Of a stretch of 64,000 nt of DNA, positions 59,274 through 64,000 are shown piece after piece (position 1 is the stretch's first letter; the number at the start of each line of letters is the position of its first letter). Source of the stretch: Tilletiopsis washingtonensis (Eukaryota > Basidiomycota > Exobasidiomycetes > Entylomatales); assembly GCF_003144115.1 (NCBI RefSeq), contig NW_020312023.1:166704-230703 (forward strand). The letters are read 5' to 3'. A model generated the notes under the pieces. That model was given only the letters and a program-made list of their open reading frames with translations, did not search any database and had not been told where the DNA came from. The position numbers were made by a program, and so were the translations under genes.

Positions 59274-62200
59274 ATGGCACCACAGGCAGTCGCGCGCAAG
59301 GGCACGCTGCGGCTGCTCTTCGCCGGCATGCCGCGGCGCTACGTGCCGCTCTTCCTCCTCGCCACGCTGCTCAGCATCATCAGCGGCGCGCTGCCGCCGC
59401 TCATGACTCGCGTGCTCGGCGATGCGTTCAACTACTTCACCGCCTACAACCCCAGCGGCCTCGCGCCCGGAGGTGTGCCGCAGGAGCGCAAGGATGAGCT
59501 CATGCGCGGCATCCTGCGTGCCGTCTGGCAGCTCTGCGCGCTCGCCGGCGGCACCGTCATCCTCAGCACGGCAATGATCAGCGCCTGGATCGCGGTCGGC
59601 GAGCGCGTGGCCGGCGGCCTGCGCACAGACGTGTACGCGGCCTGCAGCACGAAGCGCATGAGCTGGTTCGACGGCGGCATGGGCCTGGCGGGCTCAGCTG
59701 CCGGCGCAGACGGTGGCGACTCGAGCATTGGCGCCGGCGGCCTGATGGCTCGCTTTGCCCGGTGAGTGGCGTGGCTCTGGGCTCCAAGCGCGAAGCTCAC
59801 ACATCCCTCAGCGAGGTCGATGATGTCCGGCTCGCCACCTCTCAGACGTCCGGCCAGCTGCTGCAGTACCTCACCACAATGATCGCCTGCACGGTCCTGG
59901 CGCTGGTGTCTCGCTGGGACCTGACGCTCATCATCCTCGCGTCCATCCCGCTAACGACGGTCATGACGATCGTCTGCGAGATTGCCGCCGCGGGCCCGAT
60001 GGGCCGCGAGCGTGCGCTGACTGCATACGCTAGCGGCAACGTCGAGCGCACCGTCAACGCCATCACCACCGTCAAGGCGTTCAACGGCGCCGCCCGCGAG
60101 CTCAAGCGCTTCCGCACCTTTCTCGCGACGGTGCAGCGCGTCAACATTCGGCTCGCGGCCATCTGGGGCATGCGCATCGGCCTCAGCGGCACCCTGACGC
60201 TCGCCATGTTCACCTCGGGCTTCGCTTACGGCTCGCACCTCGTGCAGAGCGGCCAGGTCCGGCCAGGCACTGTGATGACCGTCTTCTGGAGCGCTCTGCT
60301 TGCCAGCTCGCATCTGCAGCTCGTCATCCAGACGCTCAGCATCGTCGAGAAGGGCAAGGTCGCCGCGGCCAGCCTGCGTGTTCTGTGCGACAGCGCAGAC
60401 GAGCCGGCCCGCGCCTCCACGATCCGCGATCCACCTCCTGCAAGCGAGGCCGGCACTGCTGTCGAGAGCCGCGAGCCGGGCTCGCCGACGCTGTCGTGCC
60501 ACTCATCGGCACACTCTCACTCCCTGCCCAAGAGCCCGATGAGCGGCGACGAGCCGTCGAACTTCACCCTGCCGCCGCCGCGCAGCGCCAAGGGCTCGGC
60601 ACGAGGCTCGCGCACGCACGCCGTGGCCATGAGCATCGACTCTATTCCGCACTTCTCCTCTCGCAACGAGCAGACGAAGAGCGCCACAGGGCCGGTGTCG
60701 CGATCTCGGCCGCCTCGCGCCACAGTGCGAGGCACGGTCGCGGCGATGCGCAAGATCCGCCCGTCCCGATGCCACGGCGAGGTCGTGCTTCGCAACGTGA
60801 CGTTCGCCTATCCCTCGCGGCCACTGGCGCCTGTTCTGCGCGATGCGTCGATGTACATCGCCGCCGGCGAGAGCACGTACATTGTCGGCGCCTCCGGCAG
60901 CGGCAAGTCGACCGTCGCTCAGCTGCTCACTCGCATGTACGACGCGACATCGGGCACGCTCGAGCTGGACGATCAAGACGTGCGCTTTCTGGACCCCGAG
61001 TGGGTCCGCTCGAACGTCGCCAGCGTCGACCAGGCGCCGATCATCTTCGATCTCAGCGTCCACGACAATGTCGGTCTCGGTCTCTGCGGCGTGCTCGAGC
61101 AGTCGGGCAGCATCGCACGGGTCGGCGCCAATCATGTGCCCATCGTGCCGCGCGAGGACGTTGTGGCCGCCTGCCGCACGGCGCTGCTGCACGAGTTCAT
61201 CCAGAGCTTGCCAGATGGCTACGACACACAGCTGGGAGCTCGCGGCGCCAGTCTCTCCGGCGGACAGAAGCAGCGACTCAGCATCGCACGCGCTCGGATT
61301 CGCGACCCGAGCGTGCTGATCCTCGACGAGGCGACGAGTGCGCTTGATCCGACGAGTCGCCTGCTCGTCAACGAGGCCGTCAAGGCGTGGCGACGAGGAC
61401 GCACGACTGTCATCATCACGCACGACCTGTCGAGCGTCGGCGATGACGACTTCGTCTACCTCATGGACAGCGGCGTGGTGGCGCAGCAGGGGTACCGCAG
61501 CGATCTCGGCAGTCGGCCGGGACCGTTCCAGGCGCTGGCCGAGATGCAGATGGCAGGCCACAGCCACGACACGGAGGCGACAGAGGACTTGCGGAGCCCG
61601 ACTGGTCTCGAGGCGAGAGCGAGTCGTGCTCTCGAGGCCGATGAGAGCTTCGACGTTCGCCGTCTGTCTGGCGCACAGCGCTGGGCACGCGGGCTGAGCA
61701 TCAACCCGATCGACGCACCGGCCGACGAGAGATTACGCGCAAGCACGACGAGCGTCGGCTCGTATGCCTGGAACAAGTACGCCGGCGGCGCCGCGAACGG
61801 CCGCTACACTGGCGCGGAGACTCCGCCGGTGGCTGCTCGGCCCGGCCTGAGGCCACTGCGCCTTCCGCAACAGCAGCAGCAGCGCGCTCTGGACGAGGAC
61901 GAAGGGACGATCGAGTGGCTGACCAGCGCCAGCGCCGCGGCAAGCAAGCGACGACCGTTGCGACAGTGGACGACGATGGACGACGACGCGGCGCCTCCGC
62001 CGCGACGCAAGTGGACAGCCAGCGAGCTGAGCCTCAGCAGCACTGCTTCGGCGGACGGCACATCGCTGCCAAAGGAGAAAGGCTCTGCGACCGTGCTCGA
62101 GATGGACGAGCTCGATGCCGAGGAGAGCGACGCCGAACCGCCTCTTGCGCCTCCGGGAAGCCTCCGAAAGGTGCTGTGCGACGCCTGGGTGTCGCAGCCG

Positions 62201-63925
62201 TACAAGGTCCTCCTCGTCGCCGGCTTCATCGCCTGTGTGGCTGCCGGCTCGGTGCCGCCAGTCTTTTCCTTCATCCTCGGCAAGCTTCTTGCGACGATGG
62301 GCCGCCAGAACCAAGGTCAAGAGGTGAGGCTCTACACGCTCATCGTGGTCGGCCTCGCCTTCGCCGACGGCATTCTCAACTTCCTCCGCTTCTTCGTCAT
62401 GGAGGTGGCTGGCGATCTCTGGGTGCGGCGCCTGCGCGAGAAGTCGTACCGCAAGGTGCTCGCGCAGGATAAGAGCTGGTTCGACCAGCCAAGCAGCACC
62501 GCCGGCGCCATCGTGACCAGCATCGTCAAGGACGCGGACGACGCGCAGGCTCTCGTCGGCCGCATCGTCGGACAGCTCGTCGTCGTCATCGCCATGGTGG
62601 CGCTCGGCTTGATCTGGGCGATGGCGATCGGCTGGCAGCTGACGCTGGTCGGCCTGGCCTTTGCGCCGATCTTCGTCGTCGCCATGGCGCTGCAGTCGCG
62701 CGTCGTGACGAAGCACGAGATCCGCAACAAGGCCAAGCGCGAGGCCGTGGCGAAGCGCTTCTACGACATGGTCGCCAACGCGCGCGGCATCCGCTCCATG
62801 GCGCTCGAGCCCGTCTTCGGCGCCAACTTTGCCGATGCCGTGGCCGATGCCGAGCGCTGCGCCCTCCGCGCCGCACCCGTGTCGGGCTTCGGCTTCGGCC
62901 TCGGCGAGGGCCTGACGTACTCGGCCGAGGCGCTGATGTACTACGTCGGCGCACGCCTCATCATCAGCGGCACGTACGACTTTGAGCGCATGGTCGTCAC
63001 GTTCAACCTGATCATCTTCGCAATCACTTTCGCCGGCCAGGTCATGGCGTACCTGCCGGGCATCTCCAAGTCGGTGCAGGCTGCGACGGACCTCAACTAC
63101 CTCGTCAGCCTGCCCGACGCGACGAGTGAGACGCCTGGCGCTGCCACACCGGCCGTCTTCGGAGGCCTCTCGTTCGAGAATGTGTCGTTCGCCTACCCGC
63201 TGCGGCCCGACGTGACGGTGCTGCAGAGCACGTCGTTCAACATTGGCATCGGCGAGCGGGTCGCGCTGGTGGGCGGCAGCGGCAGCGGCAAGTCCACGAT
63301 TGCAGCGCTCCTGCAGCGGCTGTACGAGCCGGCCAGTGGCCAGATCCTCCTCGACGGACACGCGCTGCACGACATCGACGTGAACTTCTTGCGCGAGCGG
63401 CTCGCCGTCGTGAGCCAGCACCCGAATCTGTTCGACATGAGCGTCGCCGACAATATCGCGTACGGCGCTGCGAACGTCGGCACGGGCGACGTCCCGGCCC
63501 CGCGCCTCGAGGTGGAGCTGGCGGCACGGGAGGCCTGCGCCGCCGACTTCGTCGAGAAGCTGCCTTCCGGCTACGACACGTCGCTCGGCGAGAACGCCAG
63601 TCTGCTCTCTGGCGGCCAGGCTCAGCGCCTGGCGATCGCACGGGCGCTGATGCGCCGCGACGCTCCCATCCTAATCCTCGACGAGTGCACCAGCGCGCTT
63701 GACCCGTCGACGCAAGACGCAGTCGCGCGTGCACTGCTCGAGGAGCGCTCCAAGCACCGCACCACGCTCGTCGTCACGCACAAGCTGCAGCTCATGCAGC
63801 GCTGCGACCGCATCCTCGTACTCGAGGGCGGCCGCGTCGTCGAGCAGGGCCACTACGACACGCTCATCAAGCGCCGAGGTGGCGCGTTCGCGAAGCTCGC
63901 CAGCGCCGGCGAGTGGGGTGCCTGA
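59274..63925 (+). CDS. STE6: ABCB-type full transporter, Ste6-like (lipopeptide pheromone exporter type)
   Basis: Two exons, 59274-59761 and 59812-63925, total 4602 nt, 1533 aa. The layout is TMD1-NBD1-TMD2-NBD2. NBD1 has Walker A GASGSGKST (about residue 522), signature LSGGQKQR (about 644), Walker B VLILDEATSALD and switch H in I-I-T-H-D. NBD2 has GGSGSGKST (about 1317), LSGGQAQR (about 1428), ILILDECTSALD and V-V-T-H-K. Each TMD carries several hydrophobic spans. Two unusual low-complexity stretches occur: a Ser/Pro-rich insert of about 120 residues between TMD1 and NBD1, and a linker of about 220 residues between the halves with a Gln run. The closest known type is fungal Ste6, which exports farnesylated a-factor-like mating pheromones. 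A role in drug or peptide export cannot be excluded from sequence alone. Confidence 0.88.
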
Positions 63926-64000
63926 TCACGTCCTGTCCCATACATTCCCGCTTCATCTCCTTCCTGCTGTCCTGCTGCTCGTCATGTATGTATTATCATC

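Noticed and set aside
61733-63421. 562-codon antisense frame over the Ste6-like gene
   Set aside because: Shadow of the second half of the transporter; His/Arg/Asp-rich without domains.

Overview
The window is nuclear DNA from a fungus, most likely a GC-rich basidiomycete (an Ustilaginomycotina/Exobasidiomycete-like genome is my best guess, not proven). The evidence is: GC-rich codon usage; many 50-70 nt introns with GTGAGT/GTGCGT/GTAAGT donors, CTGAC-like branch sites and YAG acceptors; short intergenic gaps; and single-copy eukaryotic housekeeping genes. No prokaryotic, CRISPR or viral signal was seen, and no intact transposon. Exon coordinates were built by hand from splice signals and reading phase. 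Each multi-exon model quoted sums to a whole number of codons.

Layout, left to right: the 3' end of a gamma-glutamyltranspeptidase gene (1-254, +); a CDC4/Pop1-type F-box/WD40 gene (757-4306, -); a 218-aa unknown (5268-5924, -); phosphoglycerate kinase (7070-8813, -); a degenerate tRNA-like block (about 9238-9355, -); a 379-391-aa unknown with a tandem repeat (10156-11362, +); a four-RRM Mrn1/Nrd1-type RNA-binding protein (13169-15725, +); a haloacetate-dehalogenase-like hydrolase in eight exons (15953-17311, -); a tandem array of four small ubiquitin/SUMO-like genes (18085-21860, all -) with an orphan fifth terminal exon (17734-17802); a 971-aa Cys-rich unknown (22531-25890, +); SMC3 (26305-31241, -); class V myosin (32890-38358, +); ribosomal P2 (38747-39421, -) head to head with ribosomal uS19/RPS15 (39923-40995, +); a QutR/Qa-1S-like shikimate-pathway homologue (41280-44581, -); an intronless 1080-aa unknown (45061-48303, +); NBP35 (48381-49925, -); a gene-poor stretch of about 6.5 kb; a Pho80/Pcl-type cyclin (56397-57738, +); and a Ste6-type ABC transporter (59274-63925, +).

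The most interesting part is the ubiquitin-like array. Four 101-106-aa proteins with divergent beta-grasp domains share one phase-0 intron at the same place (180-238 nt, unusually long here). All four end in C-x-C-G-C followed directly by stop, where ubiquitin and SUMO would carry the conjugating Gly-Gly. A fifth terminal exon of the same type, lacking the cysteine tail, lies just downstream. The array therefore looks like a lineage-specific set of non-conjugated, possibly lipid- or metal-modified ubiquitin-fold proteins, perhaps with tail switching by alternative 3' exons.

A second theme is micro-exons: 5 nt in P2, 7 and 9 nt in SMC3, 11 and 15 nt in the hydrolase, 19 nt in the Cys-rich gene, and an RPS15 start codon that is itself split by an intron. 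Automated annotation of this genome would probably miss these.
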